NCBI GenBank assembly: GCA_019058135.1 | Contig: JAHLWE010000379.1 | Location: forward strand, 1 to 12,814 | From: Promethearchaeota archaeon | GTDB lineage: Archaea > Asgardarchaeota > Lokiarchaeia > Sigyniarchaeales > SOKP01 | Direction of reading: 5' to 3' | DNA length: 12,814 nt | Part shown: positions 6,817 to 12,814 of the stretch, piece by piece | How positions within the stretch are numbered: the first letter of the stretch is position 1 | Layout of the letters: each line of letters starts with the position of its first letter | Made by a program: the position numbers and the translations under genes | The notes under the pieces: model-generated | Database searches by the model: none | What the model was told of the DNA's origin: nothing | The model's input: the letters and a program-made list of their open reading frames with translations, nothing else

Positions 6817-7842
6817 TTATTTTTTTGAAACCTCCTCAAACTCAATATTTTTGGAGAGTCTTACTAATCTTGGATCCTTTTTATCGATTAGCCCTACAAC
6901 CCAATTATGTATATTATTACTTGATAGACGGTTTGAGAATTCCTCAACATTATCTGCATCAACCGAGAGAAGCATCCCTCCCGCAGTTTCTGAAGCCTCA
7001 CATGAATCAAGGCGATAATTGAAATCTCTGGCAAGTTCTTTTGAATATTTTATAATCGGAACTGTTTCAATTAGCGCGGAAAGATTTGTACCCTCAAGCA
7101 TTTCTCTAGTATGACCTGCAAGTCCAAAACCAGTTACATCAGTCATTGAGTGAATAAATGAAAAATCATCATAGGAATATATTGTTTTTACAACGTTTTG
7201 ATTTGAAGTAATCATTAATTCGATAGCATAATTTATAGAATTTCTTAATTCAGCATCTGAATAATTTTCTAAGATTTCAGGTGTGTCTTTAAGTATTCTA
7301 TAAGCAGCCATTACTGGTTGAAGACCTGTTGGTTTAGTAATTAATAGTTTATCGCCTTTTCTTAGACCCTGTTTTCTGATTAATTTATCTTTTTCCACAA
7401 ATCCAGACGCTCCTCCACCAATAAGTGGCCATTCACAGTAAATAGTATGTCCACCAGTTACTTTTGAATTGATTTTTTTCATAAAATTGTTTATTCCATT
7501 CATAATCCCTTCTGCAATTTCCATAGGCATTAAAGTTTGCAACGCTAAAAAGACAAACATTCCATTTATCTGAGGGACGTTCATAGCAAAAACATCATTG
7601 GTTACGTTACATGTTGCAATTTCTCCCATAATCTCTGGCTCATCTACAATAGGTGTAAAAATGTCAATATTCTCTAGTAAAAATAAATTGGTATTCGGAA
7701 CAGAAGTGATTGAACAATCTTCAGTAAGACCTTGAAGTCCCACTTTCTCTAATAACTCCTTCAATTTATTTGGACCTAATTTACATGATCAACCGAAAAT
7801 TTTTACCTGTTGAGTTAATCGATACTCTTCTTTACTTTTCAA
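6817..7842 (-). CDS. selD: selenide, water dikinase SelD, selenocysteine-containing
   Basis: SelD makes selenophosphate from selenide and ATP, the selenium donor for Sec-tRNA. The frame runs 341 residues from a TTG at 7842, five bases after GGAGG, through one in-frame TGA (codon 18), to a TAA at 6817. Around the TGA it reads KIFG-U-SCKLGP; U18, C20 and K21 align with Cys17, Cys19 and Lys20 of the E. coli GCGCK active site, so the UGA replaces the catalytic Cys. Downstream family motifs are NDVFAM, GGHTI, GGGASGFV and TDVTGFGLAGH (AIR-synthase-like fold). Without readthrough an internal TTG (7764) would give a 315-residue product without the active site. It is the last gene of the selenium block, 75 bases after the TusA-like gene, and a SECIS-like hairpin follows the stop. 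Confidence 0.9.
7789..7791 (-). other. UGA selenocysteine codon of selD
   Basis: TGA on the minus strand, codon 18 of the extended selD frame, between GGT (Gly) and TCA-TGT-AAA (Ser-Cys-Lys). It falls exactly at the family's catalytic Cys/Sec position. No other stop interrupts the frame between the TTG at 7842 and the end. Confidence 0.88.
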
Positions 7843-7847
7843 CTCAA

Positions 7848-7852
7848 CCTCC
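7848..7852 (-). promoter_or_regulatory. strong Shine-Dalgarno deciding the selD start
   Basis: Minus-strand AAAGGAGGTTGAG-TTG: the GGAGG core is five bases before the TTG at 7842. It is among the strongest ribosome-binding sites in the window and there is no comparable site before the internal TTG at 7764, which supports the start upstream of the UGA. Confidence 0.75.
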
Positions 7853-7917
7853 TTTCATTTTTCAATATTATAATTAAATATATATAAAAAATTAAAAAAA
7901 ACACTTTCTAAATTAAA

Positions 7918-8151
7918 TTAAGCTTTTTTTATGTAAATAGTAAATATATATAGATCATTCACTTCTTGAAGATCCAAAATGTCATGCCCTTCCTTTTCTA
8001 AAAATTCGACTATATTTTCTTTAGCTGGTAAAAAATCCCCAATAAGTTTCAATGTTTTTCCAGATCCCATAGATTTTAATTTTTTCTTCGTTAAAAATAA
8101 GGGCATGGGACATGATTTTCCTTCTACGTTTAATTCCTCATCTGAATCCAT
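7918..8151 (-). CDS. TusA/SirA-like sulfur (selenium) carrier protein
   Basis: A 77-residue protein of standard TusA length. It begins with the family's EL(N)VEGKSCPMPLFLTKKKL signature; C14 in CPMP is the persulfide- or perselenide-bearing residue, followed by the amphipathic helix and the G-x-x-L-x-L-I-G-D strand. TusA proteins relay sulfur between partners. Here the gene lies 18 bases after a DsrE-like gene and upstream of selD, the arrangement expected for the N-terminal half of the bacterial selenium-metabolism protein YedF (TusA plus DsrE domains). The inferred role is carrying or protecting reduced selenium for SelD. The GGGAT just ahead of the ATG is close to it, so translation may be partly coupled to the upstream gene. 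Confidence 0.85.
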   Translation of the reverse strand: MDSDEELNVEGKSCPMPLFLTKKKLKSMGSGKTLKLIGDFLPAKENIVEFLEKEGHDILDLQEVNDLYIFTIYIKKA

Positions 8152-8169
8152 TATAATCCCTCTAATATT

Positions 8170-8517
8170 TTAAAATGTGATATGATTTTCACTTTCACCC
8201 ACTGCTTGAACAATCTCATGCATTCCAACAATCTTGGCGCCTTCAACCAAATGTTCTTGCTTAATCCCACGAGATTTACAACAAACTCCGCACACAATTA
8301 CTTTCAATCCTTCTGAAATCGCACTTTCTAAATATTCTAAATGATTAGGATATTCATTTGGATTTTGTTCTTTCAAACCAACATATATTCCATCCTGCAT
8401 TAAAGTAAGTGTTACATCATTACCATCTAATATCGCAGTTAGTGCGAACCTAAGAGCAGTATATGGCTTTTCCCTTCCATATGGTGATTCCATTATCATA
8501 ACCGAAATTTTAACCAT
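8170..8517 (-). CDS. DsrE-like protein, YedF C-terminal-domain type
   Basis: A 115-residue single-domain DsrE/DsrF-like (Rossmann-like) protein. It starts with the hydrophobic strand VKISVMIMESPYG, then an YTALRFALTAILDGNDVTL helix-strand unit. It carries the cysteine motif VIVCGVCCKSRGI (C76, C79, C80) where DsrE-type proteins have their active Cys, and ends with an IVGMHEIVQAV helix. Proteins of this form bind sulfur or selenium at the cysteine and hand it to TusA-type partners. It is the first gene of the DsrE-TusA-selD run, with AGGGA ten bases before the ATG. The two domains being on separate genes instead of fused as in YedF is notable. Function in selenium delivery is inferred from context. 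Confidence 0.82.
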   Translation of the reverse strand: MVKISVMIMESPYGREKPYTALRFALTAILDGNDVTLTLMQDGIYVGLKEQNPNEYPNHLEYLESAISEGLKVIVCGVCCKSRGIKQEHLVEGAKIVGMHEIVQAVGESENHITF

Positions 8518-8608
8518 AATTTTAAATTCCCTATATAATTTTTAATTCAAATTAATCAAATTTAATTAGATTAAATAAAAATAAGAAGATTTATTAATCT
8601 TTTTCTTC

Positions 8609-8622
8609 ATATATATTAAAAA
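8609..8622 (-). promoter_or_regulatory. possible TATA box for dsrE-tusA-selD
   Basis: Minus-strand TTTTAATATATATG lies in the 125-base spacer between the LysR gene and the DsrE gene. A start about 25 bases on would leave a leader of roughly 65 bases. The spacer is AT-rich throughout, so the call is weak; the three genes might instead be read from the LysR promoter. Confidence 0.25.
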
Positions 8623-8642
8623 AATTAATAGATTGAATATTG

Positions 8643-9545
8643 TTAATCTCTATTGTCATAAATAAAATTCCAAAATTTAATTGCGACTTTATTCAATCTT
8701 ATTTCTTTGTTTTTGACAAAAAATAATTTTCTTCTTAAAAGAGGTATATTTGAAATATTTATTATTTTAATTAGTTTTGCATCTTCTGCTTTTTTAGCAC
8801 TCATCTCACTAATGATTGATATATCATTTGATTTACTTACTGCAGAAATTATTGATTCATTGCTTGTCATTTCTAACAATTGATTTAATTTATCATACTT
8901 TTTTAAATTTTCCATAGCAAATTGTTTTGTACCAGAACCATCTTCACGGGAAATATAAGGATATTTAATTAAATCCTCAAAAAGGACTTTTCCTTTATTA
9001 ATTCTAACCAAGTCGTGATCAAGAGCACAAATAAAAACTAAATTCTCAGTAAAAATTGGAAAATATTCAAATTTTTCTCTGTCCTCCTTTATAAAACTCC
9101 CAATTGCAGCAAATTCAACGTGCTTTTTTTTTAGATCTATTAAACTCTGCTTACTATTTTTTATCCAAATATTAATTGTTACATTAGCATACTTATTCTT
9201 AAAATCCGCAATAAATTTTGGTAATATATGATTTCCTGGAATAGTTGAAGCCGCAATAGATATTGTTCCCACAAGTTCTTTACTGAGATTAAATATTTCT
9301 TTTTGACTTTTATCAAATAAGGACACTATATCCTTTGAATATTTTAATAAAATTTCGCCTTGTTTAGTCAATTTGAATGTTCTTGTACTCCGATCAATAA
9401 GATTACACTTAAAATAATTTTCCAAATGCTCAATTTGTTGAGATAAAGCGCTTTGAGTTATCAAAATTTTATCTGCAACATTAGAAAAACTTTTCTCTTC
9501 AGCTAATAAAATAAAATGGCGTAAAAAATCAATTCTTAAGGACAA
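8643..9545 (-). CDS. LysR-family transcriptional regulator, selenium-block associated
   Basis: A 300-residue LysR-type regulator. The N-terminal winged helix-turn-helix is clear: FLRHFILLAEEKSFSNVADKI, then TQSALSQQIEHLE with the recognition helix, then LIDRSTRTFKLTKQG. A linker helix (about 60-88) leads into a periplasmic-binding-protein-like effector domain (about 90-295) starting GTISIAASTIPG and including YPYISREDGSGT. It is encoded immediately upstream of, and in the same direction as, the DsrE, TusA and selD genes. A LysR subfamily linked to selenium metabolism is known in bacteria with the same neighbours, so this is probably its counterpart, sensing a selenium or sulfur compound. The start is a TTG with no Shine-Dalgarno sequence, so translation may be leaderless. 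LysR regulators are far commoner in bacteria, so transfer is plausible. Confidence 0.85.
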   Translation of the reverse strand: MSLRIDFLRHFILLAEEKSFSNVADKILITQSALSQQIEHLENYFKCNLIDRSTRTFKLTKQGEILLKYSKDIVSLFDKSQKEIFNLSKELVGTISIAASTIPGNHILPKFIADFKNKYANVTINIWIKNSKQSLIDLKKKHVEFAAIGSFIKEDREKFEYFPIFTENLVFICALDHDLVRINKGKVLFEDLIKYPYISREDGSGTKQFAMENLKKYDKLNQLLEMTSNESIISAVSKSNDISIISEMSAKKAEDAKLIKIINISNIPLLRRKLFFVKNKEIRLNKVAIKFWNFIYDNRD

Positions 9546-9739
9546 ATTATAATCAATTTATTTGCTATACATCTTATGGTATATTTTTTGGATTTATTAA
9601 TTTTTCTAATAAAAACCTGAATAAAAATTAATATTTAGATCTTTATTTTATAATTAATGATCTTAAAATCTTCAAGTTCTTCGAATTCATCCCTTAACTC
9701 ATAAAATTTTTATTTTTTTTAATTAATCCACTTATTCTT

Positions 9740-10147
9740 TTATTTTTTCAGATTTTCTTGCCAATTCGTGATTTCTCTACTCAAGGTTTCTAACCCAGTC
9801 CAAAGTGTAGGATCATTCCATTTATTCCTCATTTGAAAGATAAGTTCCTTTGCTTTTTTCCAGAAAGACACTACATCATCGGGACAAAATTCGATAATAA
9901 GATTCTTAGGTAAATATTTTCTTTCTATGAATGTACCAAGTAGGTCGAAAAAATTGCCGATACGGTTGAAGTACTTTCTGCCGTCACTGCCAAGAGGATA
10001 AGAATTATTATATTCTTCAAAGTCTTCTACTTGGAAATCTTTATAGAACCAAATAAATGCGTCAACCATAGTATCAGAAGAATACATCTCATAAATCCGC
10101 AATAAAAGTTCAGCTTCTTTAAACTTGTTTTTCGTCAATTTAGCCAT
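9740..10147 (-). CDS. DUF4760-like small protein of unknown function
   Basis: A 135-residue, mainly helical protein. Recognisable features are an N-terminal KEAELLLRIYEMYSS helix, an aromatic DAFIWFYKDFQVEDFEEY segment, and RIGNFFDLLGTFIERKYLP followed by ...DDVVSFWKKAKELI. This spacing resembles DUF4760-type proteins, in which a FFE/DLLG helix and a YL(L)P-containing loop are conserved; no reaction is known. There is no signal peptide or transmembrane segment. The ATG is preceded by AGGGA. Its base composition is visibly less AT-rich than that of flanking genes, which hints at a recent arrival. It sits 72 bases after endonuclease IV on the same strand. The 194-base spacer 9546-9739 shows only a 23-codon stop-to-stop stretch and AT-rich DNA. 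Confidence 0.6.
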   Translation of the reverse strand: MAKLTKNKFKEAELLLRIYEMYSSDTMVDAFIWFYKDFQVEDFEEYNNSYPLGSDGRKYFNRIGNFFDLLGTFIERKYLPKNLIIEFCPDDVVSFWKKAKELIFQMRNKWNDPTLWTGLETLSREITNWQENLKK

Positions 10148-10219
10148 ATTCCCTGATGATGCTCTAATTGCTAATTATTAAAAATTTAGCAGTGATATCT
10201 TTTTAATTTTTCCCTTTTC

Positions 10220-11086
10220 TTAATTACTGATTAAAGATCTTAAAACTTTTAAATTCATAATATCATTAGCTGTATCTTTTGAATTTTTTGGGGTTTCTAA
10301 AATACCAGGATAATCTTTAAATCGCTCATCATTTAGAAAAAATCCAAATGCTTTTTTTCCAATCTTTCCTTGCCCAATATGAGTATGCCGGTCAACTCTA
10401 GAACCTAACTCATTCTCAGAATCATTGAGATGAAAAACAAATAAATTTTCTAATCCAATAGTGTTATCAAACTCATCCCACATTTTGTTATAACTTTTTT
10501 CATTTAAAAAATCATAGCCAGCTGCAAATACGTGGCAAGTGTCAAAACACACACCTATTCTATTTTTATCTTTAATTTGGTCAATAATAAATTTCAGATG
10601 TTCAAATTTATATCCAACATTATTACCTTGCCCTGCCATAGTTTCTAAGCAAACTATAGATTTATATTTTGAAGTTTTTTTGAATAGGATATTAAGATTA
10701 TTTGCAATTCTTTTAAGAGCATCCTCTTCAGTCTCTCCCTCTTCCTTACCAGTAGCAGCCCCAGGATGTAATACAATATATTCTAATCCTAATGATTCTG
10801 CTCGATCCATCTCAATTTCCATTGAATCAATTGATTTCTGTAAGGTTTCTGGATTATGAGTCCCTAAATTAATTAAATATGATGTATGAGAAAAAATAGG
10901 CCAGATGATTTTTGTTGCTTTTCTGGTTTCTTTAAAAGTATTAAGATCATCATCCGTTAATGGTTTTGCAGCCCATTGACGATTAGATTTTGTAAAAATT
11001 TGAATTGATTCGCAATCAATCTCATTCCCTCTCTCGATTGCCTTAAATATGCCACCAGCTATAGACATATGAGCTCCAATTCTCAT
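10220..11086 (-). CDS. nfo: endonuclease IV (apurinic/apyrimidinic endonuclease)
   Basis: A 288-residue TIM-barrel AP endonuclease of normal length. It cuts the DNA backbone 5' to abasic sites in base excision repair using a trinuclear zinc cluster. All metal ligands known from E. coli Nfo are visible: H67 in SHTSY, H107 in VLHPGA, E148 in CLETMAG, D182 and H185 in FDTCHVFAAGYD, H219 in FHLND, D232 and H234 in DRHTH, and E264 in ILETP. The N-terminal RIGAHMSIAGG and IGQG (237-240) are also family signatures. The ATG has no Shine-Dalgarno sequence and a TATA-like box lies about 26 bases upstream, so a leaderless transcript is likely. It is divergent from the membrane-protein gene at 11185. Confidence 0.95.
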   Translation of the reverse strand: MRIGAHMSIAGGIFKAIERGNEIDCESIQIFTKSNRQWAAKPLTDDDLNTFKETRKATKIIWPIFSHTSYLINLGTHNPETLQKSIDSMEIEMDRAESLGLEYIVLHPGAATGKEEGETEEDALKRIANNLNILFKKTSKYKSIVCLETMAGQGNNVGYKFEHLKFIIDQIKDKNRIGVCFDTCHVFAAGYDFLNEKSYNKMWDEFDNTIGLENLFVFHLNDSENELGSRVDRHTHIGQGKIGKKAFGFFLNDERFKDYPGILETPKNSKDTANDIMNLKVLRSLISN

Positions 11087-11104
11087 GAATAAGAGCTTAT
11101 CATT

Positions 11105-11118
11105 GAATAATATAAATA
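11105..11118 (-). promoter_or_regulatory. TATA-like box for nfo
   Basis: Minus-strand AATATTTATATTAT is centred about 26 bases before the nfo ATG. Archaeal TATA boxes lie 25-30 bases upstream of the start of transcription, so the transcript would begin at or next to the start codon, in line with the missing Shine-Dalgarno sequence. Confidence 0.35.
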
Positions 11119-11152
11119 TTACTAATAATTAGAAATAAAATTAATAAGAAAT

Positions 11153-11163
11153 TAAAATATATA
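11153..11163 (+). promoter_or_regulatory. TATA-like box for the 11185 membrane protein
   Basis: TTAAAATATATAA-type sequence about 25-30 bases before the ATG at 11185, which has no Shine-Dalgarno sequence. It is the plus-strand half of a 98-base divergent promoter region shared with nfo. Confidence 0.35.
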
Positions 11164-11184
11164 ACATAATTTAAACGTATTATT

Positions 11185-11730
11185 ATGGGAATTGTCGGAA
11201 AAAAACAATCGTTTTGTCGATTTCTAGGATGGTTAATAATTCTTATTGGATTTATTTTTACTCTAATAATCGATTCATTTTATTTAGCGAACCCATTATT
11301 TATCATAGGTTTGATTCTAATCATTTTACTTGCTTTTGTAACATTAAAATTTCCTCATGATTTAATTAAAAATCATAGACTCTTATTTGGTGTAATTTCT
11401 TTTACTGTAGTTATGATATTTAACATAGTAATTTTCCCTTTCACAGATAGTCAAGAATATTTCATAAAATACATTCCAACAATTATTGCCAATATTTCAT
11501 TATTTCTAACGTGGCACTATACCTTATCAATAAAGAAAAAAGAAAAAATTGCATATGTAATCCTTTTTTTAATATATTTAATTCTTTCAATTTGCTTCAA
11601 ATTAGGTTTATTAATTGGACAGTGTAATATCTATATATTAATTCCAAATTTAATAACTATATCAGGATTTGCTTGTAATTTTATAGCGGAAACAAGTATG
11701 AGAAAAAAAGGATTAATGAAATATATATAA
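11185..11730 (+). CDS. six-helix integral membrane protein, unknown function
   Basis: A 181-residue hydrophobic protein I do not recognise. Six likely transmembrane segments lie at about 11-31, 34-53, 66-86, 93-114, 121-143 and 147-168. Short positively charged stretches follow: IKKKEK between helices 4 and 5, and a C-terminal SMRKKGLMKYI, which places the C-terminus in the cytoplasm by the positive-inside rule. There are no obvious catalytic or metal-binding motifs. The N-terminus (GKKQSFCRF) has no cleavable signal. Its own 3' end is repeated, in decayed form, at 12650-12808 on the far side of the next gene, so this family has duplicated locally. It probably has its own promoter and ends near an inverted repeat at 11740-11770. 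Confidence 0.75.
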   Translation: MGIVGKKQSFCRFLGWLIILIGFIFTLIIDSFYLANPLFIIGLILIILLAFVTLKFPHDLIKNHRLLFGVISFTVVMIFNIVIFPFTDSQEYFIKYIPTIIANISLFLTWHYTLSIKKKEKIAYVILFLIYLILSICFKLGLLIGQCNIYILIPNLITISGFACNFIAETSMRKKGLMKYI

Positions 11731-11739
11731 TAACATTAT

Positions 11740-11770
11740 ATTACTTAAGAATGAGGATAATTTAAGTAAT
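11740..11770 (+). terminator. inverted repeat after the membrane-protein gene
   Basis: ATTACTTAA (11740-11748) and TTAAGTAAT (11762-11770) are perfect 9-base arms around a 13-base loop, starting ten bases after the stop and followed by a T-rich stretch. It could terminate transcription. The right arm recurs as TTTAAGTAAT at 11875-11884, just before the next gene, so a protein-binding site is an alternative. Confidence 0.4.
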
Positions 11771-11916
11771 CTTATATTTTTTATCTCGGCGTTGGATTTT
11801 GCTTTAGGAATATATGAAAATTGTATATGATAATCAAAAAAAATTAATTCAAAAAGATATATTATGTCTATAAATTTAAGTAATGTTTTTTAATATAATA
11901 TTAGAGGATTTTTACT

Positions 11917-12585
11917 ATGCTGGATAAAAATGAGTTATTAAAACTTTTACCCAAATTGATTCGAGAGGATGACGAGGTCAAAGGTGCCGTAATTACAGCT
12001 CTTTCTGGAGTAGTAGCTACTAAAGATGATATAAAACTTGTAATAGAAGAATTCAATAAGAGATTTGAAGGGATGGACAAGCGATTTGAAGGGATGGACA
12101 AGCGATTTGAAAGGATGGACAAGCGATTTGAAGAATTAATTAAACTAATGAATAAAGGATTTGAAGACGCAAGAAAAGATCGAGAATTATTAAGAATATC
12201 CATAACGACTTTGAGCACTAGAGGAGGGGTTGAATTACACAATACAATTTTGAGTCTTTTAAAAGACAAATTAATTCAAGAAAATATTGGAGTCAGTGAA
12301 ATTAAACGAGAAGATCTTATTGATAGCGAAGGAAAAATATTTTATAAAAATTACAATACAGATATTGATATTTTAATTAAAAATGATAAAATTATCTTAA
12401 TAGAAGTTAAATTCAAGGCAGATAATAGAGATATTTACCAAATCCTTAAGAAAGGGGAATTGTTTAAGCAAATAAAGAAGAAGAATTATGATGAATTGAT
12501 GCTTGTATGTTTAGAAATCAATTCAATGAATTTTGAACAGGCAATAAAACAAGGAGTAAAAGTTATTGCCGGAAAGATCACTTAA
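11917..12585 (+). CDS. coiled-coil protein with C-terminal PD-(D/E)XK nuclease-like domain (DUF3782 type)
   Basis: A 222-residue cytosolic protein. Residues 36-98 form a coiled coil whose centre is a run of heptads KRFEGMD/KRFERMD. Residues 103-222 look like a PD-(D/E)XK nuclease fold: a helix with GGVELHNTI (E106), the strand pair TDIDILIKNDKIILIEVKFKA with D149/D151 and E163-V-K165, then a helix and a final strand LMLVCLEI. Archaeal proteins with this layout (DUF3782, often joined to a DUF1626-like nuclease domain) occur in many copies per genome in some archaea; substrate and role are not established. GAGG lies nine bases before the ATG. It stands alone between the six-helix membrane gene and that gene's decayed copy. 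The core nuclease residues are present, so it may be active. Confidence 0.78.
   Translation: MLDKNELLKLLPKLIREDDEVKGAVITALSGVVATKDDIKLVIEEFNKRFEGMDKRFEGMDKRFERMDKRFEELIKLMNKGFEDARKDRELLRISITTLSTRGGVELHNTILSLLKDKLIQENIGVSEIKREDLIDSEGKIFYKNYNTDIDILIKNDKIILIEVKFKADNRDIYQILKKGELFKQIKKKNYDELMLVCLEINSMNFEQAIKQGVKVIAGKIT
12058..12132 (+). repeat. 21-bp tandem repeat coding for coiled-coil heptads
   Basis: About 3.6 copies of a 21-base unit starting AAGCGATTTGAAGG (12058, 12079, 12100 and a partial copy at 12121). The copies differ at only a few bases. Each unit codes for one heptad, K-R-F-E-G/R-M-D, so copy changes lengthen or shorten the coiled coil by one heptad without shifting frame or register. 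Confidence 0.92.
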
Positions 12586-12649
12586 TTTTTAAAATTTCTT
12601 AAATTAAATAAAACCTCTTGGGTTATTCGGTAGATTATTTACGTTTTCC

Positions 12650-12808
12650 GCAAATTAATATTTATCTATTCCAATTATAGTAATTATAACAAGATTTTCC
12701 TGCAATATAATAGCTGAAACAAGTATGAGAAAAAAAGGGTTAGTGATACATATTGAAAAAATTATTCACATAATCTATTACACTCGGAGATTGAATTTTC
12801 CTTTTTAA
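12650..12808 (+). pseudogene. decayed copy of the 11185 membrane protein C-terminus
   Basis: The plus strand reads YLSIPIIVIITRFSCNIIAETSMRKKGLVIHI and runs to a TAA at 12806-12808. It matches the end of the 11185 protein (YILIPNLITISGFACNFIAETSMRKKGLMKYI), and GAAACAAGTATGAGAAAAAA is identical in DNA. A TAA stop lies directly upstream of YLSIP where the parent has CNIYILIP, and no earlier part of the gene is recognisable between 12586 and 12650. It is therefore a 3'-end relic of a second gene copy. Confidence 0.75.
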
Positions 12809-12814
12809 TATTAA

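Noticed and set aside
6817..7764. SelD starting at the internal TTG (7764), 315 residues
   Set aside because: It would lack the catalytic GCxCK region and the glycine-rich start of the fold, and has no ribosome site. The upstream frame through TGA supplies both.
9640..9710. minus-strand stretch reading FYELRDEFEELEDFKIIN
   Set aside because: Only 23 codons between stops with no start. The resemblance of its DNA to the nfo 3' end is limited to AT-rich words.
10539..10859. 106-codon plus-strand ORF
   Set aside because: It lies fully inside nfo on the other strand, has no family resemblance and its composition is that of an antisense shadow.
12058..12132. CRISPR-like array
   Set aside because: The 21-base units are directly adjacent without spacers, keep the reading frame and code for heptads.
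11901..12269. 122-codon minus-strand ORF with repeated NRLSIPS units
   Set aside because: It is the antisense reading of the heptad repeat in the nuclease-like gene; the plus-strand gene has a ribosome site and recognisable domains.

Overview
The window is very AT-rich, and its genes are densely packed in short, mostly operon-like blocks on both strands. The gene set points to an archaeon. It has paired half-length MgtE transporters beside a PhoU/TrkA_C protein, a stand-alone 6-phospho-3-hexuloisomerase, the C-terminal part of an archaeal-type PCNA, TTG starts and TATA-like boxes placed for leaderless transcripts. A selenoprotein SelD with a 3'-UTR hairpin resembling a eukaryotic SECIS core makes an Asgard (Lokiarchaeia-like) origin the best guess. 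That guess is inference; no rRNA or other taxonomic marker is present.

Layout. 1-297: C-terminal part of an MBL-fold enzyme of the COG1237 type. 503-3514: plus-strand operon of two MgtE half-transporters, a double PhoU-TrkA_C protein and 6-phospho-3-hexuloisomerase. 3524-4330: minus-strand debris, made of a beta-propeller remnant and an intact short ORF that joins a crotonase head to a PCNA tail. 4404-5900: an M20C aminoacyl-histidine dipeptidase. 5927-6410: two more minus-strand gene relics, a cysteine synthase 3' end with a stop and a frameshift, and a GPH/MFS_2 transporter piece with a stop. 6739-9545: a minus-strand selenium block in the transcription order LysR regulator, DsrE-like, TusA-like, selD, SECIS-like hairpin. 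9740-11086 (minus): a DUF4760-like protein and endonuclease IV (Nfo). 11185-12808 (plus): a six-helix membrane protein, a coiled-coil/PD-(D/E)XK nuclease-like protein with a 21-bp tandem repeat, and a decayed copy of the membrane protein's C-terminus.

The main result is the selenium block. Simple ORF calling starts selD at an internal TTG and loses the catalytic N-terminus. Reading upstream through one in-frame TGA restores a G-U-S-C-K active-site motif and ends at a TTG with a strong Shine-Dalgarno sequence. A structured element follows directly after the selD stop: an AUGA/GA quartet, a 7-bp stem, an A-rich internal loop and a ministem, which is what a 3'-UTR SECIS should look like. The TusA- and DsrE-like proteins upstream match the two halves of the bacterial selenium protein YedF, here encoded separately, and the LysR gene is likely their regulator.

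The second theme is gene decay. At least five gene fragments (propeller, crotonase-PCNA chimera, cysteine synthase, GPH transporter, membrane-protein copy) fill the spaces between intact genes. This suggests repeated illegitimate recombination without any visible insertion sequence.
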